A stretch of DNA of 64,000 nucleotides from Cladorhizidae sp. MBARI D1340-BT2 (GCA_028752905.1 JAQNBH010000019.1:1757001-1821000); one strand, 5' to 3'; numbered from the stretch's first letter, positions 10,501-25,535 are shown. Numbers and translations are program-made. The notes: generated by a model from the letters alone, not told the origin.

Positions 10501-13500
10501 TTCTAATTATCTGTCTTTTGTACGTGCCAAAATTTTGAGTACTCTAAGTATTAGCAAGTTATGGTGATTTGAAGTGGTAAGGTTTGCGATCTTTCCTGGC
10601 GTTTTCCAGTTGCCAAAGCGGTGGCCTGCCAGTGAAAAACCACTACATTTATTGATAATCTGTTGACATGTTGCAGATAAGGGCCTTCTCTATCAGTTGA
10701 CAAAATCTGGGACTTTGGTCTTGTTAATTAGGGCAGTTATGAATTGTACTCTTACTTGATGCTAAACATGTTAGCTTCGTAGATTATCCACACTTCACTG
10801 AATAGACTTGATGTATAGCTATTAAGATAGGACTCTCTAAGTGCTCTCTCTTGATACCAAACATCCATATATTCTGCACACTTCACTGTAATGGACTTGC
10901 AAGATAGGTATCTCTCAGTGTTCTCTATCTTGAGCTAAACATGTTAGCTTCATAGATTCTCCACACTTCACTGAATAGACTTGATATATAGCTCTAAAGG
11001 TAGGCCTCTCTCTGTTCTCTCTCTTGATACCAAACATCCGTATATTCTGCATACATAGAATCACAAGATAGGTTTCTCTATGTGTTCTCTATCTTGATGC
11101 TAAACAGGTTAGCTTCATAGATTCTCCACACTTCACTGTATAAACTTGATATATAGCTATTAAGATAGGTCTCTCCCTGTGCTCTCTGTTGATATCAAAC
11201 ATCCATAATATTCTGCACACTTCACTGTAATGGACTTGATATGATTCGAATGATAGGTTTCATTATGTGTTCTCTATCTTGATATTTGCCCTAATTTAGT
11301 CTATATATATGTTTCTCATTTTCCCCCCAAAAATCTTGTTATTTTGCCGTAAAGCTCATAACTTTTCTACACTTTACCCCAAAAAGATAATTTTTATATC
11401 ACGGGATAGCCCTTCTAATTATCTGTCTTTTGTACGTGCCAAAATTTTGAGTACTCTAAGTATTAGCAAGTTATGGTGATTTGAAGTGGTAAGGTTTGCG
11501 ATCTTTCCTGGCGTTTTCCAGTTGCCAAAGCGGTGGCCTGCCAGTGAAAAACCACTACATTTATTGATAATCTGTTGACATGTTGCAGATAAGGGCCTTC
11601 TCTATCAGTTGACAAAATCTGGGACTTTGGTCTTGTTAATTAGGGCAGTTATGAATTGTACTCTTACTTGATGCTAAACATGTTAGCTTCGTAGATTATC
11701 CACACTTCACTGAATAGACTTGATGTATAGCTATTAAGATAGGACTCTCTAAGTGCTCTCTCTTGATACCAAACATCCATATATTCTGCACACTTCACTG
11801 TAATGGACTTGCAAGATAGGTATCTCTCAGTGTTCTCTATCTTGAGCTAAACATGTTAGCTTCATAGATTCTCCACACTTCACTGAATAGACTTGATATA
11901 TAGCTCTAAAGGTAGGCCTCTCTCTGTTCTCTCTCTTGATACCAAACATCCGTATATTCTGCATACATAGAATCACAAGATAGGTTTCTCTATGTGTTCT
12001 CTATCTTGATGCTAAACAGGTTAGCTTCATAGATTCTCCACACTTCACTGTATAAACTTGATATATAGCTATTAAGATAGGTCTCTCCCTGTGCTCTCTG
12101 TTGATATCAAACATCCATAATATTCTGCACACTTCACTGTAATGGACTTGATATGATTCGAATGATAGGTTTCATTATGTGTTCTCTATCTTGATATTTG
12201 CCCTAATTTAGTCTATATATATGTTTCTCATTTTCCCCCCAAAAATCTTGTTATTTTGCCGTAAAGCTCATAACTTTTCTACACTTTACCCCAAAAAGAT
12301 AATTTTTATATCACGGGATAGCCCTTCTAATTATCTGTCTTTTGTACGTGCCAAAATTTTGAGTACTCTAAGTATTAGCAAGTTATGGTGATTTGAAGTG
12401 GTAAGGTTTGCGATCTTTCCTGGCGTTTTCCAGTTGCCAAAGCGGTGGCCTGCCAGTGAAAAACCACTACATTTATTGATAATCTGTTGACATGTTGCAG
12501 ATAAGGGCCTTCTCTATCAGTTGACAAAATCTGGGACTTTGGTCTTGTTAATTAGGGCAGTTATGAATTGTACTCTTACTTGATGCTAAACATGTTAGCT
12601 TCGTAGATTATCCACACTTCACTGAATAGACTTGATGTATAGCTATTAAGATAGGACTCTCTAAGTGCTCTCTCTTGATACCAAACATCCATATATTCTG
12701 CACACTTCACTGTAATGGACTTGCAAGATAGGTATCTCTCAGTGTTCTCTATCTTGAGCTAAACATGTTAGCTTCATAGATTCTCCACACTTCACTGAAT
12801 AGACTTGATATATAGCTCTAAAGGTAGGCCTCTCTCTGTTCTCTCTCTTGATACCAAACATCCGTATATTCTGCATACATAGAATCACAAGATAGGTTTC
12901 TCTATGTGTTCTCTATCTTGATGCTAAACAGGTTAGCTTCATAGATTCTCCACACTTCACTGTATAAACTTGATATATAGCTATTAAGATAGGTCTCTCC
13001 CTGTGCTCTCTGTTGATATCAAACATCCATAATATTCTGCACACTTCACTGTAATGGACTTGATATGATTCGAATGATAGGTTTCATTATGTGTTCTCTA
13101 TCTTGATATTTGCCCTAATTTAGTCTATATATATGTTTCTCATTTTCCCCCCAAAAATCTTGTTATTTTGCCGTAAAGCTCATAACTTTTCTACACTCTA
13201 CCCCAAAAAGATAATTTTTATATCACCGGATAGCCCTTCTAATTATCTGTCTTTTGTACGTGCCAAAATTTTGAGTACTCTAAGTATTAGCAAGTTATGG
13301 TGATTTGAAGTGGTAAGGTTTGCGATCTTTCCTGGCGTTTTCCAGTTGCCAAAGCGGTGGCCTGCCAGTGAAAAACCACTACATTTATTGATAATCTGTT
13401 GACATGTTGCAGATAAGGGCCTTCTCTATCAGTTGACAAAATCTGGGACTTTGGTCTTGTTAATTAGGGCAGTTATGAATTGTACTCTTACTTGATGCTA

Positions 13501-13680
13501 AACATGTTAGCTTCGTAGATTATCCACACTTCACTGAATAGACTTGATGTATAGCTATTAAGATAGGACTCTCTAAGTGCTCTCTCTTGATACCAAACAT
13601 CCATATATTCTGCACACTTCACTGTAATGGACTTGCAAGATAGGTATCTCTCAGTGTTCTCTATCTTGAGCTAAACATGT
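4561..13680 (+). repeat. Units 6-15: uniform long-class monomers
   Basis: Ten 912-bp units start at 4561, 5473, 6385, 7297, 8209, 9121, 10033, 10945, 11857 and 12769. Units 6, 7, 9, 10, 12 and 15 carry CTCTACC with CACCGGA. Units 8, 11, 13 and 14 carry CTTTACC with CACGGGA. Unit 6 is marked by CATAAATT in the core. Private changes are CTATATTG at the end of unit 7, TTGCCATG at 8842 in unit 10 (A to C), and CCCCACAAAAA and GATAAGACTC in unit 11. No gene or inserted element is present. Confidence 0.95.
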
Positions 13681-14591
13681 TAGCTTCATAGATTCTCCAC
13701 ACTTCACTGAATAGACTTGATATATAGCTCTAAAGGTAGGCCTCTCTCTGTTCTCTCTCTTGATACCAAACATCCGTATATTCTGCATACATAGAATCAC
13801 AAGATAGGTTTCTCTATGTGTTCTCTATCTTGATGCTAAACAGGTTAGCTTCATAGATTCTCCACACTTCACTGTATAAACTTGATATATAGCTATTAAG
13901 ATAGGTCTCTCCCTGTGCTCTCTGTTGATATCAAACATCCATAATATTCTGCACACTTCACTGTAATGGACTTGATATGATTCGAATGATAGGTTTCATT
14001 ATGTGTTCTCTATCTTGATATTTGCCCTAATTTGGTCTATAATATGTTTCTCATTTTCCCCCCAAAAATCTTGCTTTTTTGCCGTAAAGCTCATAACATT
14101 TCTACACTTTACCCACAAAAGATATTTTATATATCACCGAATAGCCCTTCTAATTATCTATCTTTTGTATGTGCCAAAATTTTGAGTACTCTAAGTATTA
14201 GCAAGTTATGGTGATTTGAAGTGGTAAGGTTTGCGATCTTTCCTGGCGTTTTCCAGTTGCCAAAGGGGTGGCCTGCCAGTGAAAAACCACTACATTTATT
14301 GATAATCTGTTGACATGTTGCAGATAAGGGCCTTCTCTATCAGTTGACAAAATCTGGGACTTTGGTCTTGTTAATTAGGGCAGTTATGAATTGTACTCTT
14401 ACTTGATGCTAAACATGTTAGCTTCGTAGATTATCCACACTTCACTGAATAGACTTGATGTATAGCTATTAAGATAGGACTCTCTAAGTGCTCTCTCTTG
14501 ATACCAAACATCCATATATTCTGCACACTTCACTGTAATGGACTTGCAAGATAGGTATCTCTCAGTGTTCTCTATCTTGAGCTAAACATGT
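13681..14591 (+). repeat. Unit 16: diverged, mosaic monomer (911 bp)
   Basis: The sub-repeats match the other units, but between 14034 and 14170 the core carries about a dozen changes that occur together nowhere else. They include TTTGGTCTATAATATG, TTGCTTTTTTGCC, CATAACATT, ACCCACAAAAG, a rearranged GATATTTTATATATCAC, CCGAATAG, ATTATCTATC and TTGTATGTGCC. It then has AAAGGGGTGG (14266). The GG of TTTGGTC is otherwise a mark of short units, and CCGAATAG occurs otherwise only in units 35, 44 and 46. It may be a surviving older variant or the product of conversion from a divergent copy elsewhere. The two open frames of about 60 codons here exist only because of these changes. Confidence 0.92.
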
Positions 14592-17500
14592 TAGCTTCAT
14601 AGATTCTCCACACTTCACTGAATAGACTTGATATATAGCTCTAAAGGTAGGCCTCTCTCTGTTCTCTCTCTTGATACCAAACATCCGTATATTCTGCATA
14701 CATAGAATCACAAGATAGGTTTCTCTATGTGTTCTCTATCTTGATGCTAAACAGGTTAGCTTCATAGATTCTCCACACTTCACTGTATAAACTTGATATA
14801 TAGCTATTAAGATAGGTCTCTCCCTGTGCTCTCTGTTGATATCAAACATCCATAATATTCTGCACACTTCACTGTAATGGACTTGATATGATTCGAATGA
14901 TAGGTTTCATTATGTGTTCTCTATCTTGATATTTGCCCTAATTTAGTCTATATATATGTTTCTCATTTTCCCCCCAAAAATCTTGTTATTTTGCCGTAAA
15001 GCTCATAAATTTTCTACACTCTACCCCAAAAAGATAATTTTTATATCACCGGATAGCCCTTCTAATTATCTGTCTTTTGTACGTGCCAAAATTTTGAGTA
15101 CTCTAAGTATTAGCAAGTTATGGTGATTTGAAGTGGTAAGGTTTGCGATCTTTCCTGGCGTTTTCCAGTTGCCAAAGCGGTGGCCTGCCAGTGAAAAACC
15201 ACTACATTTATTGATAATCTGTTGACATGTTGCAGATAAGGGCCTTCTCTATCAGTTGACAAAATCTGGGACTTTGGTCTTGTTAATTAGGGCAGTTATG
15301 AATTGTACTCTTACTTGATGCTAAACATGTTAGCTTCGTAGATTATCCACACTTCACTGAATAGACTTGATGTATAGCTATTAAGATAGGACTCTCTAAG
15401 TGCTCTCTCTTGATACCAAACATCCATATATTCTGCACACTTCACTGTAATGGACTTGCAAGATAGGTATCTCTCAGTGTTCTCTATCTTGAGCTAAACA
15501 TGTTAGCTTCATAGATTCTCCACACTTCACTGAATAGACTTGATATATAGCTCTAAAGGTAGGCCTCTCTCTGTTCTCTCTCTTGATACCAAACATCCGT
15601 ATATTCTGCATACATAGAATCACAAGATAGGTTTCTCTATGTGTTCTCTATCTTGATGCTAAACAGGTTAGCTTCATAGATTCTCCACACTTCACTGTAT
15701 AAACTTGATATATAGCTATTAAGATAGGTCTCTCCCTGTGCTCTCTGTTGATATCAAACATCCATAATATTCTGCACACTTCACTGTAATGGACTTGATA
15801 TGATTCGAATGATAGGTTTCATTATGTGTTCTCTATCTTGATATTTGCCCTAATTTAGTCTATATATATGTTTCTCATTTTCCCCCCAAAAATCTTGTTA
15901 TTTTGCCGTAAAGCTCATAACTTTTCTACACTTTACCCCAAAAAGATAATTTTTATATCACGGGATAGCCCTTCTAATTATCTGTCTTTTGTACGTGCCA
16001 AAATTTTGAGTACTCTAAGTATTAGCAAGTTATGGTGATTTGAAGTGGTAAGGTTTGCGATCTTTCCTGGCGTTTTCCAGTTGCCAAAGCGGTGGCCTGC
16101 CAGTGAAAAACCACTACATTTATTGATAATCTGTTGACATGTTGCAGATAAGGGCCTTCTCTATCAGTTGACAAAATCTGGGACTTTGGTCTTGTTAATT
16201 AGGGCAGTTATGAATTGTACTCTTACTTGATGCTAAACATGTTAGCTTCGTAGATTATCCACACTTCACTGAATAGACTTGATGTATAGCTATTAAGATA
16301 GGACTCTCTAAGTGCTCTCTCTTGATACCAAACATCCATATATTCTGCACACTTCACTGTAATGGACTTGCAAGATAGGTATCTCTCAGTGTTCTCTATC
16401 TTGAGCTAAACATGTTAGCTTCATAGATTCTCCACACTTCACTGAATAGACTTGATATATAGCTCTAAAGGTAGGCCTCTCTCTGTTCTCTCTCTTGATA
16501 CCAAACATCCGTATATTCTGCATACATAGAATCACAAGATAGGTTTCTCTATGTGTTCTCTATCTTGATGCTAAACAGGTTAGCTTCATAGATTCTCCAC
16601 ACTTCACTGTATAAACTTGATATATAGCTATTAAGATAGGTCTCTCCCTGTGCTCTCTGTTGATATCAAACATCCATAATATTCTGCACACTTCACTGTA
16701 ATGGACTTGATATGATTCGAATGATAGGTTTCATTATGTGTTCTCTATCTTGATATTTGCCCTAATTTAGTCTATATATATGTTTCTCATTTTCCCCCCA
16801 AAAATCTTGTTATTTTGCCGTAAAGCTCATAACTTTTCTACACTCTACCCCAAAAAGATAATTTTTATATCACGGGATAGCCCTTCTAATTATCTGTCTT
16901 TTGTACGTGCCAAAATTTTGAGTACTCTAAGTATTAGCAAGTTATGGTGATTTGAAGTGGTAAGGTTTGCGATCTTTCCTGGCGTTTTCCAGTTGCCAAA
17001 GGGGTGGCCTGCCAGTGAAAAACCACTACATTTATTGATAATCTGTTGACATGTTGCAGATAAGGGCCTTCTCTATCAGTTGACAAAATCTGGGACTTTG
17101 GTCTTGTTAATTAGGGCAGTTATGAATTGTACTCTTACTTGATGCTAAACATGTTAGCTTCGTAGATTATCCACACTTCACTGAATAGACTTGATGTATA
17201 GCTATTAAGATAGGACTCTCTAAGTGCTCTCTCTTGATACCAAACATCCATATATTCTGCACACTTCACTGTAATGGACTTGCAAGATAGGTATCTCTCA
17301 GTGTTCTCTATCTTGAGCTAAACATGTTAGCTTCATAGATTCTCCACACTTCACTGAATAGACTTGATATATAGCTCTAAAGGTAGGCCTCTCTCTGTTC
17401 TCTCTCTTGATACCAAACATCCGTATATTCTGCATACATAGAATCACAAGATAGGTTTCTCTATGTGTTCTCTATCTTGATGCTAAACAGGTTAGCTTCA

Positions 17501-19151
17501 TAGATTCTCCACACTTCACTGTATAAACTTGATATATAGCTATTAAGATAGGTCTCTCCCTGTGCTCTCTGTTGATATCAAACATCCATAATATTCTGCA
17601 CACTTCACTGTAATGGACTTGATATGATTCGAATGATAGGTTTCATTATGTGTTCTCTATCTTGATATTTGCCCTAATTTAGTCTATATATATGTTTCTC
17701 ATTTTCCCCCAAAAAATCTTGTTATTTTGCCGTAAAGCTCATAACTTTTCTACACTCTACCCCAAAAAGATAATTTTTATATCACCGGATAGCCCTTCTA
17801 ATTATCTGTCTTTTGTACGTGCCAAAATTTTGAGTACTCTAAGTATTAGCAAGTTATGGTGATTTGAAGTGGTAAGGTTTGCGATCTTTCCTGGCGTTTT
17901 CCAGTTGCCAAAGCGGTGGCCTGCCAGTGAAAAACCACTACATTTATTGATAATCTGTTGACATGTTGCAGATAAGGGCCTTCTCTATCAGTTGACAAAA
18001 TCTGGGACTTTGGTCTTGTTAATTAGGGCAGTTATGAATTGTACTCTTACTTGATGCTAAACATGTTAGCTTCGTAGATTATCCACACTTCACTGAATAG
18101 ACTTGATGTATAGCTATTAAGATAGGACTCTCTAAGTGCTCTCTCTTGATACCAAACATCCATATATTCTGCACACTTCACTGTAATGGACTTGCAAGAT
18201 AGGTATCTCTCAGTGTTCTCTATCTTGAGCTAAACATGTTAGCTTCATAGATTCTCCACACTTCACTGAATAGACTTGATATATAGCTCTAAAGGTAGGC
18301 CTCTCTCTGTTCTCTCTCTTGATACCAAACATCCGTATATTCTGCATACATAGAATCACAAGATAGGTTTCTCTATGTGTTCTCTATCTTGATGCTAAAC
18401 AGGTTAGCTTCATAGATTCTCCACACTTCACTGTATAAACTTGATATATAGCTATTAAGATAGGTCTCTCCCTGTGCTCTCTGTTGATATCAAACATCCA
18501 TAATATTCTGCACACTTCACTGTAATGGACTTGATATGATTCGAATGATAGGTTTCATTATGTGTTCTCTATCTTGATATTTGCCCTAATTTAGTCTATA
18601 TATATGTTTCTCATTTTCCCCCCAAAAATCTTGTTATTTTGCCGTAAAGCTCATAACTTTTCTACACTCTACCCCAAAAAGATAATTTTTATATCACGGG
18701 ATAGCCCTTCTAATTATCTGTCTTTTGTACGTGCCAAAATTTTGAGTACTCTAAGTATTAGCAAGTTATGGTGATTTGAAGTGGTAAGGTTTGCGATCTT
18801 TCCTGGCGTTTTCCAGTTGCCAAAGCGGTGGCCTGCCAGTGAAAAACCACTACATTTATTGATAATCTGTTGACATGTTGCAGATAAGGGCCTTCTCTAT
18901 CAGTTGACAAAATCTGGGACTTTGGTCTTGTTAATTAGGGCAGTTATGAATTGTACTCTTACTTGATGCTAAACATGTTAGCTTCGTAGATTATCCACAC
19001 TTCACTGAATAGACTTGATGTATAGCTATTAAGATAGGACTCTCTAAGTGCTCTCTCTTGATACCAAACATCCATATATTCTGCACACTTCACTGTAATG
19101 GACTTGCAAGATAGGTATCTCTCAGTGTTCTCTATCTTGAGCTAAACATGT

Positions 19152-22100
19152 TAGCTTCATAGATTCTCCACACTTCACTGAATAGACTTGATATATAGCT
19201 CTAAAGGTAGGCCTCTCTCTGTTCTCTCTCTTGATACCAAACATCCGTATATTCTGCATACATAGAATCACAAGATAGGTTTCTCTATGTGTTCTCTATC
19301 TTGATGCTAAACAGGTTAGCTTCATAGATTCTCCACACTTCACTGTATAAACTTGATATATAGCTATTAAGATAGGTCTCTCCCTGTGCTCTCTGTTGAT
19401 ATCAAACATCCATAATATTCTGCACACTTCACTGTAATGGACTTGATATGATTCGAATGATAGGTTTCATTATGTGTTCTCTATCTTGATATTTGCCCTA
19501 ATTTAGTCTATATATATGTTTCTCATTTTCCCCCCAAAAATCTTGTTATTTTGCCGTAAAGCTCATAACTTTTCTACACTCTACCCCAAAAAGATAATTT
19601 TTATATCACCGGATAGCCCTTCTAATTATCTGTCTTTTGTACGTGCCAAAATTTTGAGTACTCTAAGTATTAGCAAGTTATGGTGATTTGAAGTGGTAAG
19701 GTTTGCGATCTTTCCTGGCGTTTTCCAGTTGCCAAAGCGGTGGCCTGCCAGTGAAAAACCACTACATTTATTGATAATCTGTTGACATGTTGCAGATAAG
19801 GGCCTTCTCTATCAGTTGACAAAATCTGGGACTTTGGTCTTGTTAATTAGGGCAGTTATGAATTGTACTCTTACTTGATGCTAAACATGTTAGCTTCGTA
19901 GATTATCCACACTTCACTGAATAGACTTGATGTATAGCTATTAAGATAGGACTCTCTAAGTGCTCTCTCTTGATACCAAACATCCATATATTCTGCACAC
20001 TTCACTGTAATGGACTTGCAAGATAGGTATCTCTCAGTGTTCTCTATCTTGAGCTAAACATGTTAGCTTCATAGATTCTCCACACTTCACTGAATAGACT
20101 TGATATATAGCTCTAAAGGTAGGCCTCTCTCTGTTCTCTCTCTTGATACCAAACATCCGTATATTCTGCATACATAGAATCACAAGATAGGTTTCTCTAT
20201 GTGTTCTCTATCTTGATGCTAAACAGGTTAGCTTCATAGATTCTCCACACTTCACTGTATAAACTTGATATATAGCTATTAAGATAGGTCTCTCCCTGTG
20301 CTCTCTGTTGATATCAAACATCCATAATATTCTGCACACTTCACTGTAATGGACTTGATATGATTCGAATGATAGGTTTCATTATGTGTTCTCTATCTTG
20401 ATATTTGCCCTAATTTAGTCTATATATATGTTTCTCATTTTCCCCCCAAAAATCTTGTTATTTTGCCGTAAAGCTCATAACTTTTCTACACTTTACCCCA
20501 AAAAGATAATTTTTATATCACGGGATAGCCCTTCTAATTATCTGTCTTTTGTACGTGCCAAAATTTTGAGTACTCTAAGTATTAGCAAGTTATGGTGATT
20601 TGAAGTGGTAAGGTTTGCGATCTTTCCTGGCGTTTTCCAGTTGCCAAAGCGGTGGCCTGCCAGTGAAAAACCACTACATTTATTGATAATCTGTTGACAT
20701 GTTGCAGATAAGGGCCTTCTCTATCAGTTGACAAAATCTGGGACTTTGGTCTTGTTAATTAGGGCAGTTATGAATTGTACTCTTACTTGATGCTAAACAT
20801 GTTAGCTTCGTAGATTATCCACACTTCACTGAATAGACTTGATGTATAGCTATTAAGATAGGACTCTCTAAGTGCTCTCTCTTGATACCAAACATCCATA
20901 TATTCTGCACACTTCACTGTAATGGACTTGCAAGATAGGTATCTCTCAGTGTTCTCTATCTTGAGCTAAACATGTTAGCTTCATAGATTCTCCACACTTC
21001 ACTGAATAGACTTGATATATAGCTCTAAAGGTAGGCCTCTCTCTGTTCTCTCTCTTGATACCAAACATCCGTATATTCTGCATACATAGAATCACAAGAT
21101 AGGTTTCTCTATGTGTTCTCTATCTTGATGCTAAACAGGTTAGCTTCATAGATTCTCCACACTTCACTGTATAAACTTGATATATAGCTATTAAGATAGG
21201 TCTCTCCCTGTGCTCTCTGTTGATATCAAACATCCATAATATTCTGCACACTTCACTGTAATGGACTTGATATGATTCGAATGATAGGTTTCATTATGTG
21301 TTCTCTATCTTGATATTTGCCCTAATTTAGTCTATATATATGTTTCTCATTTTCCCCCCAAAAATCTTGTTATTTTGCCGTAAAGCTCATAACTTTTCTA
21401 CACTTTACCCCAAAAAGATAATTTTTATATCACGGGATAGCCCTTCTAATTATCTGTCTTTTGTACGTGCCAAAATTTTGAGTACTCTAAGTATTAGCAA
21501 GTTATGGTGATTTGAAGTGGTAAGGTTTGCGATCTTTCCTGGCGTTTTCCAGTTGCCAAAGCGGTGGCCTGCCAGTGAAAAACCACTACATTTATTGATA
21601 ATCTGTTGACATGTTGCAGATAAGGGCCTTCTCTATCAGTTGACAAAATCTGGGACTTTGGTCTTGTTAATTAGGGCAGTTATGAATTGTACTCTTACTT
21701 GATGCTAAACATGTTAGCTTCGTAGATTATCCACACTTCACTGAATAGACTTGATGTATAGCTATTAAGATAGGACTCTCTAAGTGCTCTCTCTTGATAC
21801 CAAACATCCATATATTCTGCACACTTCACTGTAATGGACTTGCAAGATAGGTATCTCTCAGTGTTCTCTATCTTGAGCTAAACATGTTAGCTTCATAGAT
21901 TCTCCACACTTCACTGAATAGACTTGATATATAGCTCTAAAGGTAGGCCTCTCTCTGTTCTCTCTCTTGATACCAAACATCCGTATATTCTGCATACATA
22001 GAATCACAAGATAGGTTTCTCTATGTGTTCTCTATCTTGATGCTAAACAGGTTAGCTTCATAGATTCTCCACACTTCACTGTATAAACTTGATATATAGC

Positions 22101-24623
22101 TATTAAGATAGGTCTCTCCCTGTGCTCTCTGTTGATATCAAACATCCATAATATTCTGCACACTTCACTGTAATGGACTTGATATGATTCGAATGATAGG
22201 TTTCATTATGTGTTCTCTATCTTGATATTTGCCCTAATTTAGTCTATATATATGTTTCTCATTTTCCCCCCAAAAATCTTGTTATTTTGCCGTAAAGCTC
22301 ATAACTTTTCTACACTCTACCCCAAAAAGATAATTTTTATATCACCGGATAGCCCTTCTAATTATCTGTCTTTTGTACGTGCCAAAATTTTGAGTACTCT
22401 AAGTATTAGCAAGTTATGGTGATTTGAAGTGGTAAGGTTTGCGATCTTTCCTGGCGTTTTCCAGTTGCCAAAGCGGTGGCCTGCCAGTGAAAAACCACTA
22501 CATTTATTGATAATCTGTTGACATGTTGCAGATAAGGGCCTTCTCTATCAGTTGACAAAATCTGGGACTTTGGTCTTGTTAATTAGGGCAGTTATGAATT
22601 GTACTCTTACTTGATGCTAAACATGTTAGCTTCGTAGATTATCCACACTTCACTGAATAGACTTGATGTATAGCTATTAAGATAGGACTCTCTAAGTGCT
22701 CTCTCTTGATACCAAACATCCATATATTCTGCACACTTCACTGTAATGGACTTGCAAGATAGGTATCTCTCAGTGTTCTCTATCTTGAGCTAAACATGTT
22801 AGCTTCATAGATTCTCCACACTTCACTGAATAGACTTGATATATAGCTCTAAAGGTAGGCCTCTCTCTGTTCTCTCTCTTGATACCAAACATCCGTATAT
22901 TCTGCATACATAGAATCACAAGATAGGTTTCTCTATGTGTTCTCTATCTTGATGCTAAACAGGTTAGCTTCATAGATTCTCCACACTTCACTGTATAAAC
23001 TTGATATATAGCTATTAAGATAGGTCTCTCCCTGTGCTCTCTGTTGATATCAAACATCCATAATATTCTGCACACTTCACTGTAATGGACTTGATATGAT
23101 TCGAATGATAGGTTTCATTATGTGTTCTCTATCTTGATATTTGCCCTAATTTAGTCTATATATATGTTTCTCATTTTCCCCCCAAAAATCTTGTTATTTT
23201 GCCGTAAAGCTCATAAATTTTCTACACTTTACCCCAAAAAGATAATTTTTATATCACGGGATAGCCCTTCTAATTATCTGTCTTTTGTACGTGCCAAAAT
23301 TTTGAGTACTCTAAGTATTAGCAAGTTATGGTGATTTGAAGTGGTAAGGTTTGCGATCTTTCCTGGCGTTTTCCAGTTGCCAAAGGGGTGGCCTGCCAGT
23401 GAAAAACCACTACATTTATTGATAATCTGTTGACATGTTGCAGATAAGGGCCTTCTCTATCAGTTGACAAAATCTGGGACTTTGGTCTTGTTAATTAGGG
23501 CAGTTATGAATTGTACTCTTACTTGATGCTAAACATGTTAGCTTCGTAGATTATCCACACTTCACTGAATAGACTTGATGTATAGCTATTAAGATAGGAC
23601 TCTCTAAGTGCTCTCTCTTGATACCAAACATCCATATATTCTGCACACTTCACTGTAATGGACTTGCAAGATAGGTATCTCTCAGTGTTCTCTATCTTGA
23701 GCTAAACATGTTAGCTTCATAGATTCTCCACACTTCACTGAATAGACTTGATATATAGCTCTAAAGGTAGGCCTCTCTCTGTTCTCTCTCTTGATACCAA
23801 ACATCCGTATATTCTGCATACATAGAATCACAAGATAGGTTTCTCTATGTGTTCTCTATCTTGATGCTAAACAGGTTAGCTTCATAGATTCTCCACACTT
23901 CACTGTATAAACTTGATATATAGCTATTAAGATAGGTCTCTCCCTGTGCTCTCTGTTGATATCAAACATCCATAATATTCTGCACACTTCACTGTAATGG
24001 ACTTGATATGATTCGAATGATAGGTTTCATTATGTGTTCTCTATCTTGATATTTGCCCTAATTTAGTCTATATATATGTTTCTCATTTTCCCCCCAAAAA
24101 TCTTGTTATTTTGCCGTAAAGCTCATAAATTTTCTACACTCTACCCCAAAAAGATAATTTTTATATCACCGGATAGCCCTTCTAATTATCTGTCTTTTGT
24201 ACGTGCCAAAATTTTGAGTACTCTAAGTATTAGCAAGTTATGGTGATTTGAAGTGGTAAGGTTTGCGATCTTTCCTGGCGTTTTCCAGTTGCCAAAGCGG
24301 TGGCCTGCCAGTGAAAAACCACTACATTTATTGATAATCTGTTGACATGTTGCAGATAAGGGCCTTCTCTATCAGTTGACAAAATCTGGGACTTTGGTCT
24401 TGTTAATTAGGGCAGTTATGAATTGTACTCTTACTTGATGCTAAACATGTTAGCTTCGTAGATTATCCACACTTCACTGAATAGACTTGATGTATAGCTA
24501 TTAAGATAGGACTCTCTAAGTGCTCTCTCTTGATACCAAACATCCATATATTCTGCACACTTCACTGTAATGGACTTGCAAGATAGGTATCTCTCAGTGT
24601 TCTCTATCTTGAGCTAAACATGT
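19152..24623 (+). repeat. Block of units 22-27 echoing units 12-17
   Basis: The marker order in units 22-27 matches that of units 12-17 (10033-15503), which lie ten units (9,119 bp) earlier: CACCGGA, CACGGGA, CACGGGA, CACCGGA, then a GGGGTGG unit, then a CATAAATT unit. The fifth positions differ: unit 16 is the diverged copy, while unit 26 is ordinary in its core apart from CATAAATT. A segmental copy followed by replacement of one unit would explain this, but with few markers a chance match is possible. Confidence 0.5.
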
Positions 24624-25535
24624 TAGCTTCATAGATTCTCCACACTTCACTGAATAGACTTGATATATAGCTCTAAAGGTAGGCCTCTCTCTGTTCTCTC
24701 TCTTGATACCAAACATCCGTATATTCTGCAAACATAGAATCACAAGATAGGTTTCTCTATGTGTTCTCTATCTTGATGCTAAACAGGTTAGCTTCATAGA
24801 TTCTCCACACTTCACTGTATAAACTTGATATATAGCTATTAAGATAGGTCTCTCCCTGTGCTCTCTGTTGATATCAAACATCCATAATATTCTGCACACT
24901 TCACTGTAATGGACTTGATATGATTCGAATGATAGGTTTCATTATGTGTTCTTTATCTTGATATTTGCCCTAATTTAGTCTATATATATGTTTCTCATTT
25001 TCCCCCCAAAAATCTTGTTATTTTGCCGTAAAGCTCATAACTTTTCTACACTCTACCCCAAAAAGATAATTTTTATATCACCGGATAGCCCTTCTAATTA
25101 TCTGTCTTTTGTACGTGCCAAAATTTTGAGTACTCTAAGTATTAGCAAGTTATGGTGATTTGAAGTGGTAAGGTTTGCGATCTTTCCTGGCGTTTTCCAG
25201 TTGCCAAAGCGGTGGCCTGCCAGTGAAAAACCACTACATTTATTGATAATCTGTTGACATGTTGCAGATAAGGGCCTTCTCTATCAGTTGACAAAATCTG
25301 GGACTTTGGTCTTGTTAATTAGGGCAGTTATGAATTGTACTCTTACTTGATGCTAAACATGTTAGCTTCGTAGATTATCCACACTTCACTGAATAGACTT
25401 GATGTATAGCTATTAAGATAGGACTCTCTAAGTGCTCTCTCTTGATACCAAACATCCATATATTCTGCACACTTCACTGTAATGGACTTGCAAGATAGGT
25501 ATCTCTCAGTGTTCTCTATCTTGAGCTAAACATGT

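Noticed and set aside
14003..14214. Two overlapping open frames of 60 codons on the + strand (14003-14185 and 14032-14214)
   Set aside because: Both use non-ATG starts (GTG, TTG), overlap in different frames, and exist only because of the private changes of diverged unit 16.
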